A stretch of 43,870 nt of DNA from Actinomycetota bacterium (GCA_027729785.1 JAQCDY010000003.1:1-43870), one strand, 5' to 3'; counted from the stretch's first letter, positions 1 to 11,147 are shown. The notes: generated by a model not told the origin, from the letters alone. Translations and numbers: made by a program.

Positions 1-90
1 GAATTGTTGAATCAGTACTTTGGATAAACACAATTTTTGACCCTACACACATCGTTTGGGTTTGTCTACTGTCTGAGTGGTCAGCCAAAA

Positions 91-106
91 CTGACTCACG
101 AGTCAG
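91..106. promoter_or_regulatory. Inverted repeat CTGACTC-AC-GAGTCAG upstream of the helicase gene (operator or 5' UTR hairpin candidate)
   Basis: Perfect 7-bp arms read directly; lies about 30 bp before the ATG. Confidence 0.35.
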
Positions 107-136
107 CGAACTCGCGTTGGTAGGGTGAGAGTTCAA

Positions 137-1480
137 ATGTCTGAACCAAAATCGCGGCGCCGCGAGCCCAATGAGCGCCGCAGAGATGCAAACTCGCCTC
201 GTCGCCCAATGAATCCGCGTCGATCTGACGGCTCGGCAGGCGGCTCAAGAGACGATTCAACCGAGAATGCGAGTGGCAACATCGGTTCGAACACGAACAT
301 TCGCGAGGCAGTTTCAACTCCGACCCAGTTCGCCGCACTCGGCGTCAGCAGCCGAGTCGACGCTGGTCTGGCAAGCGCAGGGTTCGCCGCACCGTTTGCG
401 ATTCAGACCGAGGCGATACCCGTAGCACTGACCGGCGTCGACGTTTGTGGCCGTGCTCGCACTGGTTCAGGCAAGACGCTGGCTTTTGGTGTGCCGATGA
501 TCGAGCTGGTTACTGAAAAAGCCAGGCCCAACAAACCGCGCGGTGTCGTGCTTGTACCGACGCGCGAACTGGCTGTGCAGGTCACCGATGTTTTGGCGCC
601 GATCGCCCAACATTGTGATGTCCGCGTCGCCGCAATCTATGGTGGCGCCGCACGCGATAAACAAGTCGAACAACTCGTGCGTGGCGTCGAAATAATTATC
701 GCCACACCGTTGCGTCTAATTGACTTGATGAAAAATGGCGAAGCAGACTTGAGTGACATCGAAATGATCGTGCTCGATGAAGCAGATCGTATGGCCGACG
801 AAGGTTTCATGCCACAAGTCGAGTGGGTGTTGCGCCATGTCACGAAACAACATCAGACGATGTTGTTCTCGGCGACTCTCGATGGCCAAGTTGCGACTCT
901 GGTCAAGCGCTACATGAAGTCGCCACAAGAAATCAGCATTGATGCACCCACCGACACGGTCGGCACGATGCGACATTTATTTTTGGGCGTACACCATATG
1001 GATAAAAACCGTGTGATCGCGGCAATGGCTCGTGCAGGCGGGCAAACCGTCGTCTTTTGCGACACGAAACGCGCATGCGACAAAGTTGCCGACGATCTCG
1101 CCAGTCTTGGCGAAAAAGTTTCTGCGCTACATGGCGACATGGCACAGGGTGCGCGCGAACGATCGCTGCGCAAATTCGCTCAACGCGAACTCAATATTCT
1201 TGTATGCACAGATGTCGCCGCACGTGGCATCGACATCGATGATGTCGGTATCGTCGTGCACTATGTGCCACCGCTAGAAGTTAAAACTTATTTGCACCGT
1301 TCGGGTCGCACTGCACGAGCCGGCAAAGACGGTTGGGCTGTGACTCTGGCTGAATACAACCAGCACACGACTTGTCGAATAATTCAGCGCGGTTTGAAAC
1401 TTGAGGCACAAGCACCAATCGAAGTGTTTTCAAACGACAAGCGTCTTGCCGATCTTGGTTCGTTTTTTATAGCTAGCTAA
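137..1480 (+). CDS. DEAD/DEAH-box ATP-dependent RNA helicase (ORF opens at GTG 125; ATG 137 preferred)
   Basis: Motifs ARTGSGKT, PTRELAVQ, DEAD (VLDEADRMAD), SAT, and HRSGRTARAG in the translation; GGTGAG upstream of ATG 137. Confidence 0.95.
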   Translation: MSEPKSRRREPNERRRDANSPRRPMNPRRSDGSAGGSRDDSTENASGNIGSNTNIREAVSTPTQFAALGVSSRVDAGLASAGFAAPFAIQTEAIPVALTGVDVCGRARTGSGKTLAFGVPMIELVTEKARPNKPRGVVLVPTRELAVQVTDVLAPIAQHCDVRVAAIYGGAARDKQVEQLVRGVEIIIATPLRLIDLMKNGEADLSDIEMIVLDEADRMADEGFMPQVEWVLRHVTKQHQTMLFSATLDGQVATLVKRYMKSPQEISIDAPTDTVGTMRHLFLGVHHMDKNRVIAAMARAGGQTVVFCDTKRACDKVADDLASLGEKVSALHGDMAQGARERSLRKFAQRELNILVCTDVAARGIDIDDVGIVVHYVPPLEVKTYLHRSGRTARAGKDGWAVTLAEYNQHTTCRIIQRGLKLEAQAPIEVFSNDKRLADLGSFFIAS

Positions 1481-1486
1481 AACCAA

Positions 1487-2068
1487 CTAAAACCAGCTGG
1501 GTCGGGTTTTTTCGAATTGCGAAATTGCGTCGACATATTGCAATGAAATCGCAATGTCGTCGAGACCGTTTAAAAATCGATTCTGTGTGTCTGGGTTCAT
1601 CGCAAACTTTTCGCTGATGCCACAACTCGGCACTTCAACTGTCAGCCGCTCGACATCGACCGTGATTTCGGTCTGTGGGTCGCTTTCGATGATCTGCCAC
1701 AACTTGGCAACTGTTTCTTCGCTCAACTCGACGACGATTAAACCGTTCTTGCCGCAGTTGTTACGAAAGATGTCGCTGAAACTCGGCGCGATTACGGCGT
1801 CAAAACCGCCCTGTTGAATCGCCCAGACGGCGTGTTCACGCGACGAACCAACACCAAAACTTTTTCCGGCGACCAAGATTGATGCACCCGCATAACGCTC
1901 GTCGTTGAGCACGAAGTTGCGATCGTCGCGCCAAGTCGAGAACAAACCCTTTTCAAAACCAGTGCGCTCGACGCGCTTCAACCACTCAGCCGGAATAATC
2001 TGATCGGTATCAACATCGCTGCGCTTCAACGGCACGCCGCGACCAGAAATCACGCGAACTGTTTTCAT
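1487..2068 (-). CDS. leuD: 3-isopropylmalate dehydratase small subunit
   Basis: [39 protein letters not shown]; overlaps the end of leuC by 4 bp. Confidence 0.95.
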   Translation of the reverse strand: MKTVRVISGRGVPLKRSDVDTDQIIPAEWLKRVERTGFEKGLFSTWRDDRNFVLNDERYAGASILVAGKSFGVGSSREHAVWAIQQGGFDAVIAPSFSDIFRNNCGKNGLIVVELSEETVAKLWQIIESDPQTEITVDVERLTVEVPSCGISEKFAMNPDTQNRFLNGLDDIAISLQYVDAISQFEKTRPSWF

Positions 2069-3471
2069 CGCAGGTCTTCTGGTGAGGCGAAATGCCCCGC
2101 GACAGCAGTTGCGGCTGCAACAGCGGGAGAGACCAGGTGAGTGCGACCGCCGCGACCTTGTCGACCTTCAAAGTTGCGATTCGAGGTGCTTGCGGCGCGT
2201 TCTTGCGGCGCGAGTTTGTCGGGGTTCATCGCCAAACACATTGAGCACCCAGGTTCTCGCCAATCGATGCCCGCATTAATGAAAACTTTGTCGAGTCCTT
2301 CGGCTTGCGCCTGCAATTTTACGGCGTGACTGCCAGGCACGACCATCACTCGCTTCACAGAAACTTTTCGCCCCCGCACGACATTGGCCGCTGCGCGCAG
2401 GTCTTCGATACGCGAGTTGGTGCATGATCCGATAAACACTGTGTCGACTTTGATGTCGCGAATCGCGGTACCCGCTTGCAGGCCCATATATTCGAGCGCA
2501 CGCGTCACGCTGTCGCGCTCGGTTGCGTCGCTGAAGTCGCTCGGTGTCGGCACGCGACCATTGAGCGCGACAACTTGTGCCGGGTTCGTGCCCCAAGTTA
2601 CGTGCGGTGAAAGTTTGCTCGCATCAATCGTGACCTGTTTGTCGAACACGGCGTCGTCATCGGTGCGCAGCGTCTTCCAGTCGGCGAGTGCCGCGTCAAA
2701 TTGCGCACCCTTTGGTGCGAACTCGCGACCGCGCAAATAATTGAAAGTCGTTTCGTCTGGTGCGACAAGACCTGCGCGTGCGCCAGCCTCGATCGACATA
2801 TTGCAAACCGTCATCCGCCCTTCCATTGACAACGCGCGAATCGCCGCACCGCGATATTCGATCACATGCCCGATGCCACCACCCGTGCCGATTTGGCCGA
2901 TGACGGCGAGGATGATGTCCTTGGCCGTTACTCCACTCGGCGCTTCACCTTCAACATTCACACTCATCCACTTGGGTCGTGCCTGAGGCAAAGTTTGCGT
3001 GGCCAAAACATGTTCGACTTCGCTGGTGCCGATGCCAAACGCGAGTGCGCCGAACGCGCCGTGTGTTGCGGTGTGGCTGTCGCCGCAAACAATCGTCATG
3101 CCCGGCAACGTGCGACCTTGCTCTGGGCCGATCACATGCACGATGCCTTGACCAGGGTCACCCATTGGGTAGAGCGTGATCTTGAATTCTTTGGCGTTGC
3201 GGCGCATTACTTCGATTTGTTTTGCTGATATTTCGTCGGTGATCGGCAGGTGAATATTTTCGGTGGGCACATTGTGGTCTTCGGTCGCCACGGTGAGATC
3301 TGGTCGACGAACCGTGCGCTGTGCCAAACGCAGACCGTCGAACGCCTGTGGACTCGTCACTTCGTGCACGAGATGCAAATCGATATATATAAGGTCTGGC
3401 TGGTTCGCTCCAGAACTGACCACGTGGCGATCCCAAATCTTTTGCGCCAGGGTCTTTGGTTGCGAACTCAC
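2065..3471 (-). CDS. leuC: 3-isopropylmalate dehydratase large subunit
   Basis: Aconitase-family motifs: [62 protein letters not shown]. Confidence 0.96.
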   Translation of the reverse strand: MSSQPKTLAQKIWDRHVVSSGANQPDLIYIDLHLVHEVTSPQAFDGLRLAQRTVRRPDLTVATEDHNVPTENIHLPITDEISAKQIEVMRRNAKEFKITLYPMGDPGQGIVHVIGPEQGRTLPGMTIVCGDSHTATHGAFGALAFGIGTSEVEHVLATQTLPQARPKWMSVNVEGEAPSGVTAKDIILAVIGQIGTGGGIGHVIEYRGAAIRALSMEGRMTVCNMSIEAGARAGLVAPDETTFNYLRGREFAPKGAQFDAALADWKTLRTDDDAVFDKQVTIDASKLSPHVTWGTNPAQVVALNGRVPTPSDFSDATERDSVTRALEYMGLQAGTAIRDIKVDTVFIGSCTNSRIEDLRAAANVVRGRKVSVKRVMVVPGSHAVKLQAQAEGLDKVFINAGIDWREPGCSMCLAMNPDKLAPQERAASTSNRNFEGRQGRGGRTHLVSPAVAAATAVAGHFASPEDLR

Positions 3472-3501
3472 CGTTCTATTCTGCCTGTTTAATTCGGCGA
3501 C

Positions 3502-4974
3502 TCAACCCGTTTGCGCAGTCTCTTTATCTGTCGCGAGGTAAAGAGTTGTGGAAAGTACCAGTAGCGCGGTTGCGAGTGCGATTAGTGAGCCAGCAATACC
3601 GAGCGGTGGCTGCCAAACAGGTCGAAAAAACATTTCAAAAAAGTTGAATTGTTTCACTCCGACGCTGTACCTGCGAAGGGCGACCAAGCCGGATAAAAAG
3701 AAGCAGAGCGACCAGGCCGATAGAAACAGCTTTTTGGTGCTCGTTGATGGCATCCACAGCGCGCCACCCACTATCGGAATTCCTGCGATTAGCGGTGTTA
3801 AGTGACGGCCCTGAACACCGTAGTTTCCTCCGTATTTTTGTGTATTCCAATTTAAATAAGTCATAATTAAAAAAATAATCATCGGTAGAACAGAAACTGC
3901 GACTCGGTGACGAATGCTCATGTGATGCCATGTGCGGAATGCTGCAAGTACCGCAAAAACCACGAAGGACCAGACAACAATTGTTGGCGCTGGCGTATCG
4001 AGCCAACCAAAGTTTCCAATTGACTCTGCGATTTTTCTTGATATATCATTTAGAGATTGGTCAGATATTTCAAAAAGACTCGGTAGTTTTTCGTCGACGT
4101 AGCTTTTTTCTAAATTATGCGAGTAAATTAAAAATTGCCAGACCGCCGCAAGCAACGTTGCAATTCCTGTCACAAGCAAAATTTTGTGACTTCGTTTTGC
4201 GAACGACTTGAAACTCTCATTTAATGGCGTTGCAAGCAGGACTATCAATATCGCAAGCAGTAGGTAAATTGGCCCCGTAGGTCGGGCAAGCGCAAGCACG
4301 ACGCCCGATGCCATAGTTGAATAGGCATTCAATTTTGAGTCGTGCTTTATCCACGCCGAGAATGAAGCCCACAGGCAAATTGACGACGAGACTTCAATTG
4401 CGCTTGCACTGATTACCGAACTTGCGAAAACTGCACCTGGAGTAATCGCAGCCAAAATGGCGAACGGTGATCGACCAATGCTAAGCCAAGTGCTGCAGGC
4501 AAGTGCGAAGAAAATTGCTGCGATTAATGCGTTCATCAGACGGCTCAGGTATACAGAGTTATCGGTCGCCCCAATCAAAGAGCCAATTCCGCTAAAAATG
4601 TATCCAGTGGGTGGATATCTTCCCATGTCTGTTCGTGGCTCTTCAACCGGGGTGAGAGTCTCGAGTGGAAGCGAACATGCTGGCATTTCTGGTTTGCCAA
4701 CAAAACACCATGGAACGAGTTGGGCTACACCAAATTGCTGAGGAATATCAACATAGGTCGACCAATACCCAGTGGTCTCACTTGGGGCAATATCGGTGCC
4801 AGTCATTTCTCCTCGGACTAAGGCTGCACCTCGGATATAACTAGCGGGCTCGTCTGGACCAGAAAAAAGCGGTGTCAATGTTGACCACACGGCAATTAAC
4901 AAGAAGAAACTAATGAATAGTGATGCCAGTTGATGCGACTGGATCCAAAGTTTTAGTTTTGTATTTGTACCCAT
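3502..4974 (-). CDS. Multi-pass membrane protein, DUF2142-like
   Basis: Many hydrophobic segments; N-terminal PLFSGPDEPASYIRGAALVRGE typical of DUF2142 proteins. Confidence 0.7.
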   Translation of the reverse strand: MGTNTKLKLWIQSHQLASLFISFFLLIAVWSTLTPLFSGPDEPASYIRGAALVRGEMTGTDIAPSETTGYWSTYVDIPQQFGVAQLVPWCFVGKPEMPACSLPLETLTPVEEPRTDMGRYPPTGYIFSGIGSLIGATDNSVYLSRLMNALIAAIFFALACSTWLSIGRSPFAILAAITPGAVFASSVISASAIEVSSSICLWASFSAWIKHDSKLNAYSTMASGVVLALARPTGPIYLLLAILIVLLATPLNESFKSFAKRSHKILLVTGIATLLAAVWQFLIYSHNLEKSYVDEKLPSLFEISDQSLNDISRKIAESIGNFGWLDTPAPTIVVWSFVVFAVLAAFRTWHHMSIRHRVAVSVLPMIIFLIMTYLNWNTQKYGGNYGVQGRHLTPLIAGIPIVGGALWMPSTSTKKLFLSAWSLCFFLSGLVALRRYSVGVKQFNFFEMFFRPVWQPPLGIAGSLIALATALLVLSTTLYLATDKETAQTG

Positions 4975-5044
4975 TATTTAATCCTGACACAATTGAAAGC
5001 ATGAATTGGCGAGCCGAGATTGTGCGAGTGGCACACATTCGGAC

Positions 5045-5563
5045 ATGCAAAAACAACTCGAACCAATCGACCTAGCCACCTGCGTTGAATCCAGCCTGCA
5101 TACGTCACTCGACGGCTTTGACTTGCCGCGTGCCCGTCTGTATGGCGTCAGCATCGTCGACCCCGAGGGTGTGCGCTCAAATCAAAACGGTGCATTGCGC
5201 ATCAGTTTTCTAGCCGAGCACGGCGATGTCTACGAGTTGCTCGACGCACCAAGCAGCGCGATTGCTCGCATGTTCGACGCTGCAGTTGTTCTAACTTGTG
5301 GATGGGCTGCGCCGATCGACCGCGACGAAAGCCCCGAGCACGAGGATTCGAGCGAGGTGCCACCGAGTCAGCACCCGCAGCGTCGACGAGTGCGTCTAGT
5401 CGTCAGCGTTTGCGATAATGGTGTGGCGTCGGTGTTGCGATTCGCCGACACGCCCGATGACATAGTCACTGATGCGGGTTCGGCGCGGGGCAGTTTGGCT
5501 GACGCGGTCAACAACTTGTGGTGCGACCCAAAAGTCGTCGTCAGTCGCGAAACCGTCGAATAA
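5045..5563 (+). CDS. Hypothetical protein (ORF opens at 5006)
   Basis: Uninterrupted ORF filling the gap between divergent and convergent neighbours; no recognised family. Confidence 0.6.
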   Translation: MQKQLEPIDLATCVESSLHTSLDGFDLPRARLYGVSIVDPEGVRSNQNGALRISFLAEHGDVYELLDAPSSAIARMFDAAVVLTCGWAAPIDRDESPEHEDSSEVPPSQHPQRRRVRLVVSVCDNGVASVLRFADTPDDIVTDAGSARGSLADAVNNLWCDPKVVVSRETVE

Positions 5564-5588
5564 AAGTATTGGCTTGCGTCAGCTTGCG

Positions 5589-6449
5589 CTAGCGCGACGA
5601 ACGAAGATAAACCGACATGCACGCTTCAACGAGTGTCGGCACAAAAATCTCTTTTTTCGCAAATACTGCGTTGTGGCCACCGTGCACTTCGAAAACTTCG
5701 ACATCTTTTAACAGCCGATAAAGCTCGGTTTGTCGCTCTGGTGCGACGACGCCATCTTCGGTGGTAATTACAACGGCAGCCGGCTCGTCAAACTTCGGCA
5801 ACCACTCACGCGAGTCGAAGTTGCCGATCGCACTGCCTGCCTCGAGAATATGACGCCAATCGTGTGATGCGATTTGGTGCACTGCCCATGGTGCTAATCC
5901 GTTTGACTTGCGCTGCAAATAAAGTTGGTCGGTCAGCCATGTGCGCGCTTGTGCCGAGGTCAATCGTGACAGCGCGGCAAGACCAGTGAGGCCGAAGAAG
6001 CTGAGTTTTTCTTCGCGCGATTTCGCAAAGTGACTTGCTGTGCTGCACAGCACGACACCGCGCACGCGCTGTTCATGTCGTTGCCACAACAATTGTGCGA
6101 CTGTGCCACCCATTGAATAGCCGACCGGAATAAAAGTTGAAATGCCGAGCACATCGGCGAGCGCGGCGACATCGTCGGCGCAGTCTTCGAGCTTGAAATT
6201 TGTTTTTGTGCGAATACCCCGACCGTGCCCACGCAAGTCGAGCGCCACGACATTGAAGTTTTCGCTCAGCGCCTCGAAGCACGTAAACCAGTTCAAGTCA
6301 GCCGTGGCTGTCCAGCCGTGCAACAACATCAGAGTCGGCGCACCGGCAGGACCTTTTTTTTCGCGATAAAAAGTTTTTCCGCGGCCGGGTAGTTCGACTT
6401 CAAAACCTAAAGGCAGACCAGGTAGCTGTGCCACCGATTGAGTCGTCAC
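5589..6449 (-). CDS. Alpha/beta hydrolase
   Basis: LLHGWTATADLNW, GYSMGGTVAQLL nucleophile elbow, late GGHNAVF histidine. Confidence 0.9.
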   Translation of the reverse strand: MTTQSVAQLPGLPLGFEVELPGRGKTFYREKKGPAGAPTLMLLHGWTATADLNWFTCFEALSENFNVVALDLRGHGRGIRTKTNFKLEDCADDVAALADVLGISTFIPVGYSMGGTVAQLLWQRHEQRVRGVVLCSTASHFAKSREEKLSFFGLTGLAALSRLTSAQARTWLTDQLYLQRKSNGLAPWAVHQIASHDWRHILEAGSAIGNFDSREWLPKFDEPAAVVITTEDGVVAPERQTELYRLLKDVEVFEVHGGHNAVFAKKEIFVPTLVEACMSVYLRSSR

Positions 6450-6913
6450 TGCGGTTGCGTCTCTAAAACTTTGACTTTCAGTTTGCCGTTGGGTGCGGCG
6501 TATTCGACGACATCGCCGGGTTTCGCGCCGAGCAAAGCCGAACCGAGTGGAGAAGTCGGGCTCATCACGGCAGAATCGCTGATCTCTTCGATGTGTCCAA
6601 TCAAATAACTTTCGGCCATTGACTCGTCGTCGCCGTCATAAAGCACCTTTACGACCATGCCAACACCAACGGTGCCATCTGTTGAGGGCTCGACAATTTC
6701 GACATTTTCAAGAATTGATTCAAGTTGACGAATACGACCTTCCATATGGCCGTGCTCATCTTTTGCCGCGTGATAGTCACCGTTTTCCTTTAGATCGCCA
6801 TGCTCACGGGCGCGAGCAATTTTCTCGGCGGCGACGATGCGACCACGAGTAGTCAGGTCGGCATGTTCCTGGCGCAATCTTTCATGGGTTTTTCGCGACA
6901 GCTTGTGGATCAT
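6446..6913 (-). CDS. greA: Transcription elongation factor GreA
   Basis: N-terminal coiled coil (REHGDLKENGDYHAAKDEHGHMEGRIRQLE) and C-terminal domain (SPLGSALLGAKPGDVVEYAAPNGKLKVKVL). Confidence 0.93.
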   Translation of the reverse strand: MIHKLSRKTHERLRQEHADLTTRGRIVAAEKIARAREHGDLKENGDYHAAKDEHGHMEGRIRQLESILENVEIVEPSTDGTVGVGMVVKVLYDGDDESMAESYLIGHIEEISDSAVMSPTSPLGSALLGAKPGDVVEYAAPNGKLKVKVLETQPQ

Positions 6914-7024
6914 GACCCCAAAAATGCTATCTAGAAGGCGCCAAGTTATTAGTCGGTTTTGGCGTATGTTTGCGCCGTACGATTAACGGCATGGTTTCGC
7001 AAAAATCAAACGACAAGTCGAGAA

Positions 7025-8041
7025 ATGGCGAATAATTCTGTGGCAGGTCATCGCGTCGCTGTCATCGGTGGCGACGGCATCGGGCCCGAAGTTTTGGCCG
7101 AAGCATTAAAAGTTGTCAACGCAGCCGGCGTAAAACTCGCGATAACTAATTACGATCTGGGCGGCGCGCGATATTTGCGCGACGGCGAAGTTTTGTCAGA
7201 TGCGACTCTTGCCGAGTTGCGCAAGTTTGACGCCATATTGCTCGGTGCCGTCGGCACACCTGGTGTGCCGCCTGGTGTGATCGAACGTGGCTTGCTGCTG
7301 AAGATGCGTTTCGAGTTAGACCTGTACATAAATCGTCGACCGTTTATTGGTACTGCGCCAGGGCATGTCAAGCCGCACGACTTTGTCGTGATTCGCGAAA
7401 ACACCGAGGGCCCATATGTTGGTGAAGGAGGTGTGTCACGTCGTGGCACACCAGACGAAGTCGCAACACAAGGCAGCGTCAACACGGCAAAAGGTGTCGA
7501 GCGCTGTGTGCGCTATGCGTTCGAACTCGCATGCACTCGCAGTCGCAAACATTTGACGTTGGTGCACAAGACGAATGTTTTAACTTTTGCTGGCGACTTG
7601 TGGCAACGCACATTTGATCGCGTGGCCAAAGAATATAGCGATGTTGCAACCGCATACAACCATGTTGATGCGGCATGTATTTATTTTGTACAAGATCCGC
7701 ATCGTTATGATGTCATCGTCACCGACAACTTGTTCGGTGACATTCTCACCGATTTGGGCGGTGCGGTTTCTGGTGGCATCGGCGTAGCTTCATCGGCGAA
7801 TTTGAATCCGACTCGCAGTGGTCCATCGATGTTCGAACCAGTTCATGGTTCAGCCCCTGATATCGCGGGCAAAGGCATGGCAAACCCCATCGCGGCCATT
7901 TTGTCGGCGGCGCACATGCTCGAATTTCTTGGTGAAGTCAAATCTGCCACAGCGTTGCGAGATGCTTGTGTTGAGCCTGTTTCTGGCTCAACTGTCGCAG
8001 TTGGCGACGAAATCGCACGGCGCGTCAAGGCGAATATTTAA
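7025..8041 (+). CDS. leuB: 3-isopropylmalate dehydrogenase (ORF opens at 6959; ATG 7025 preferred)
   Basis: [77 protein letters not shown]. Confidence 0.95.
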   Translation: MANNSVAGHRVAVIGGDGIGPEVLAEALKVVNAAGVKLAITNYDLGGARYLRDGEVLSDATLAELRKFDAILLGAVGTPGVPPGVIERGLLLKMRFELDLYINRRPFIGTAPGHVKPHDFVVIRENTEGPYVGEGGVSRRGTPDEVATQGSVNTAKGVERCVRYAFELACTRSRKHLTLVHKTNVLTFAGDLWQRTFDRVAKEYSDVATAYNHVDAACIYFVQDPHRYDVIVTDNLFGDILTDLGGAVSGGIGVASSANLNPTRSGPSMFEPVHGSAPDIAGKGMANPIAAILSAAHMLEFLGEVKSATALRDACVEPVSGSTVAVGDEIARRVKANI

Positions 8042-8083
8042 AGCATCACTCGTAGACTGAATTCAGAAAAATCAGGAGACTAA

Positions 8084-9001
8084 ATGCCAATCACAACCAC
8101 GCCAAAAATTTGGATGAATGGTTCGCTCGTCAATTGGGACGACGCGAAGGTGCACGTGCTGACACATACTTTGCATTACGGCACTGGTGTCTTCGAGGGC
8201 ATCCGCGCATATGAAACCAAAAATGGTCCAGCGGTTTTTCGTCTGACGGATCACATCAAGCGTCTGCATAACAGCGCGCAAATCATGGGCATGGAAATGC
8301 CATATTCAGTCGAAGAGCTTGTCGAAGCAGTCAAGCAGACGGTTGTGTCAACCGGCTTGTCGTCTTGTTACGTGCGTCCACTGGCTTATTACGGATACGG
8401 AGAAATGGGATTAAACACTTTGCCATGCAAAGTTGATGTCGCGATCGCATGTTGGCCATGGGGCGCCTATCTCGGCGATGACGCGGTCGATAAAGGTGTA
8501 CGGATGAAGATTTCTTCATGGACCCGTCACGATCACAACACGATGCCACCGGCTGCAAAAACAGTCGGCAACTATGTCAACTCGTCACTCGCAAAAGTTG
8601 AAGCACTCAAAGCGGGCTACGACGAAGCGATCATGCTTTCACCGAATGGATTAGTTGCAGAATGCACAGGCGAAAATATTTTCTGTGTGCGCAACGGAAT
8701 AATCCTGACGCCACCACTTTCGGCTGGCGCGCTTGAGGGAATCACACAGTCGAGTGTCACGAAAATCGCGCGCGACTTGGGTTATGACCTTCGTGTTGAC
8801 AATATTGCCCGAAGTGATTTGTATATCGCCGACGAAATCTTCGTCTGCGGCACCGCTGCCGAAGTTGGTTCTGTAAGTTCGGTTGACGATCGAAAAGTTC
8901 CTTGTCCAGGACCGATGACCAAGGCAATCGCCACAACCTATGCCAAAGCCGTGCGTGGTCAAGATGACCGCTACAAGCAATGGTGCGAGTTGGCTAAGTA
9001 G
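8084..9001 (+). CDS. ilvE: Branched-chain amino acid aminotransferase
   Basis: Class IV aminotransferase: LHYGTGVFEGIRAYET, KTVGNYVNSSLAKVEA, EAIMLSPNGLVAECTGENIF; AGGAGA before ATG. Confidence 0.95.
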   Translation: MPITTTPKIWMNGSLVNWDDAKVHVLTHTLHYGTGVFEGIRAYETKNGPAVFRLTDHIKRLHNSAQIMGMEMPYSVEELVEAVKQTVVSTGLSSCYVRPLAYYGYGEMGLNTLPCKVDVAIACWPWGAYLGDDAVDKGVRMKISSWTRHDHNTMPPAAKTVGNYVNSSLAKVEALKAGYDEAIMLSPNGLVAECTGENIFCVRNGIILTPPLSAGALEGITQSSVTKIARDLGYDLRVDNIARSDLYIADEIFVCGTAAEVGSVSSVDDRKVPCPGPMTKAIATTYAKAVRGQDDRYKQWCELAK

Positions 9002-9006
9002 AACTC

Positions 9007-10587
9007 ATGTCACAAAATCGCGAACTCGTTGAAGTCTTCGATACAACGTTGCGTGACGGCATGCAGGTCGAAGGCGTTTCGGCGAGCGTGCAAGACAAAC
9101 TTCGTATCGCCGAACAACTTGATTTTCTTGGCGTGCACTACATCGAAGGCGGTTGGCCAGGCGCCAACCCGAAAGACATCGAGTTTTTTGCTCGCGCTCG
9201 AACCGAATTGAGTCTGAAAACTTCGACGCTGGTCGCATTCGGTTCGACACGTCGACCATTGGGCAAAGTCGACGATGACCCGACTCTGCGCAATTTGATC
9301 GAAGCCGAGACGAGTGCGGTTTGCATCGTCGCCAAATGTTCCGACTACCACGTTGAACAGGCGCTTCAAACCACGCTCGATGAGGGCGTGGCGATGGTCA
9401 GCGATTCGGTCAAATATTTGGTTGCCAACAACCGTCGCGTGCTCGTGGATATGGAGCATTTTTTTGACGGCTACAAGCACAACGCCGAGTTCTCACTGCG
9501 CGTGCTCGAGGCGGCAGTCATTGGCGGTGCAACACACTTGGTGCTTTGCGACACAAATGGTGGCTCATTGCCAAATGAAGTAGAAAAAATCGTCGCCGAT
9601 GTTCGTCGCCACATCGGCAACGACGTCATAATCGGCATTCATTGTCACGATGACACAGGTTGCGCCGTTGCTAACTCGCTAGCCGCCGTGCAAAGTGGTG
9701 CGCGACATGTGCAGGGCACGCTCAACGGTTTGGGCGAGCGCACCGGCAATACAAACTTGACGACGGTTATTCCTAACTTGCAATTAAAACTTGGTTACGA
9801 GTGTTTGCCCGACGGTCATCTCGAGCGTCTAACGCAAGTCAGCAATCATGTCGCCGAAGTTTTGAACCGTCCGATGAACCCGCAAGCACCATATGTGGGT
9901 GTCTCGGCCTTCGCCCACAAAGCCGGCTTGCATGTTTCGGCAATCGCTCGGGCCAAAGATGCCTACGAACATGTTTCGCCAGAACTCGTCGGCAATGGCA
10001 CGCGCTTTTTGGTCTCAGAAATGGCTGGCCGGGCAACGATCACGATGAAAGCAAAAGAGTTGGGTTTGAATCTTGATGGCCAGGCGATCGGTCAAGTGCT
10101 CGACGACCTTAAACGACTTGAGTTCGAGGGCTACCACTTTGAAGCCGCCGATGCCTCGCTCGAGTTGCTGATGCGTCGTGCTTCTGGTTGGGATCAATCG
10201 TTCTTCAAAGTCGAGTCAATGCGTGTGATCACCGATGAAGCCGCAACGGGCACTTTCACGACTGAAGCAACTGTCAAAGTTTGGGTCGGCGACGATCGAA
10301 ATGTTTATACATCTGAAGGTAATGGACCGGTAAATGCAATCGACACCGCGTTGCGTGAAGCACTTCGGGCAAGTTATCCGCAATTAGAGCGTGTGCATCT
10401 CACCGACTATAAAGTGCGAATTCTCGACTCTGGTTCGGCGACTGGTGCTGTCACTCGCGTTTTGATCGACGCAACTGACGGCGAACGCACTTGGACAACA
10501 ATCGGCGTGTCGGCGAACATCATCGAAGCATCGTGGCGCGCTCTTGAAGAGTCGCTCGTGTTTGGTTTGTTGCATTTGCAATCGTGA
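9007..10587 (+). CDS. cimA: Citramalate synthase (LeuA-like superfamily)
   Basis: FDTTLRDGMQVEGVSASVQDKLRIAEQLDFLGVHYIEGGWPGANPKD, HCHDDTGCAVANSLAAVQSGARHVQGTLNGLGERTGN. Confidence 0.92.
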   Translation: MSQNRELVEVFDTTLRDGMQVEGVSASVQDKLRIAEQLDFLGVHYIEGGWPGANPKDIEFFARARTELSLKTSTLVAFGSTRRPLGKVDDDPTLRNLIEAETSAVCIVAKCSDYHVEQALQTTLDEGVAMVSDSVKYLVANNRRVLVDMEHFFDGYKHNAEFSLRVLEAAVIGGATHLVLCDTNGGSLPNEVEKIVADVRRHIGNDVIIGIHCHDDTGCAVANSLAAVQSGARHVQGTLNGLGERTGNTNLTTVIPNLQLKLGYECLPDGHLERLTQVSNHVAEVLNRPMNPQAPYVGVSAFAHKAGLHVSAIARAKDAYEHVSPELVGNGTRFLVSEMAGRATITMKAKELGLNLDGQAIGQVLDDLKRLEFEGYHFEAADASLELLMRRASGWDQSFFKVESMRVITDEAATGTFTTEATVKVWVGDDRNVYTSEGNGPVNAIDTALREALRASYPQLERVHLTDYKVRILDSGSATGAVTRVLIDATDGERTWTTIGVSANIIEASWRALEESLVFGLLHLQS

Positions 10588-10619
10588 CATCGCGTTAAAT
10601 GTTCTAGGCTGGGCGCGTC

Positions 10620-11144
10620 ATGGCGGCACCAAAGTTCACACCTGTAGATCCGACTGATCGTCCACGAACATATTCGTCGCCCGAACATGTGCCAACACCT
10701 TGGCGCAACGACAAACCCGCGGCAATCGTGACTAGGCAACCCAAAGGTCAAAAACTCGGGCATCAGGGCCCAGACCAGGGTTATGCGCTCAAACTTGCCG
10801 AAGGTTTGCGCGACTCGATCGTGTTGCAACCAGGCGAGTCAGCCGACGATGCAATTCGAGGTGTGCTTGCAATCGCACTGCGTCGGGCCTCAAAATATGG
10901 AAGAGCGCCGGTGATTTACGATCTCACAGTTGCTTTTGGCATTTGGGGTTTCATGTTGCTCGACCCACCAGCAGATCTTTTGGCGCGTCGCAAAGAGTTG
11001 TTCACCGGTTTGGGTGATGCGGCTCATCATTATTCAGAACTGCGTGAACTTGTTGACATGGTGCCTGAGAGCACGATGCTGATGACGCCTGAGCAGGTTC
11101 GTACCGGCATGCCCGGTAGTTGGCGCGCACTAACTGGCGCCTAA
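10620..11144 (+). CDS. Conserved hypothetical protein
   Basis: Complete ORF just downstream of cimA; no recognised catalytic motif. Confidence 0.7.
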   Translation: MAAPKFTPVDPTDRPRTYSSPEHVPTPWRNDKPAAIVTRQPKGQKLGHQGPDQGYALKLAEGLRDSIVLQPGESADDAIRGVLAIALRRASKYGRAPVIYDLTVAFGIWGFMLLDPPADLLARRKELFTGLGDAAHHYSELRELVDMVPESTMLMTPEQVRTGMPGSWRALTGA

Positions 11145-11147
11145 AAA

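Noticed and set aside
1489-1512. Rho-independent terminator between the helicase and leuD genes (AAAACC...GGTTTT)
   Set aside because: Weak A/T-rich stem lying inside the end of leuD; not convincing without folding energy.
8042-8083. Leucine/isoleucine attenuator before ilvE
   Set aside because: Only 42 nt, with no leader peptide of Leu/Ile/Val codons and no terminator-antiterminator.
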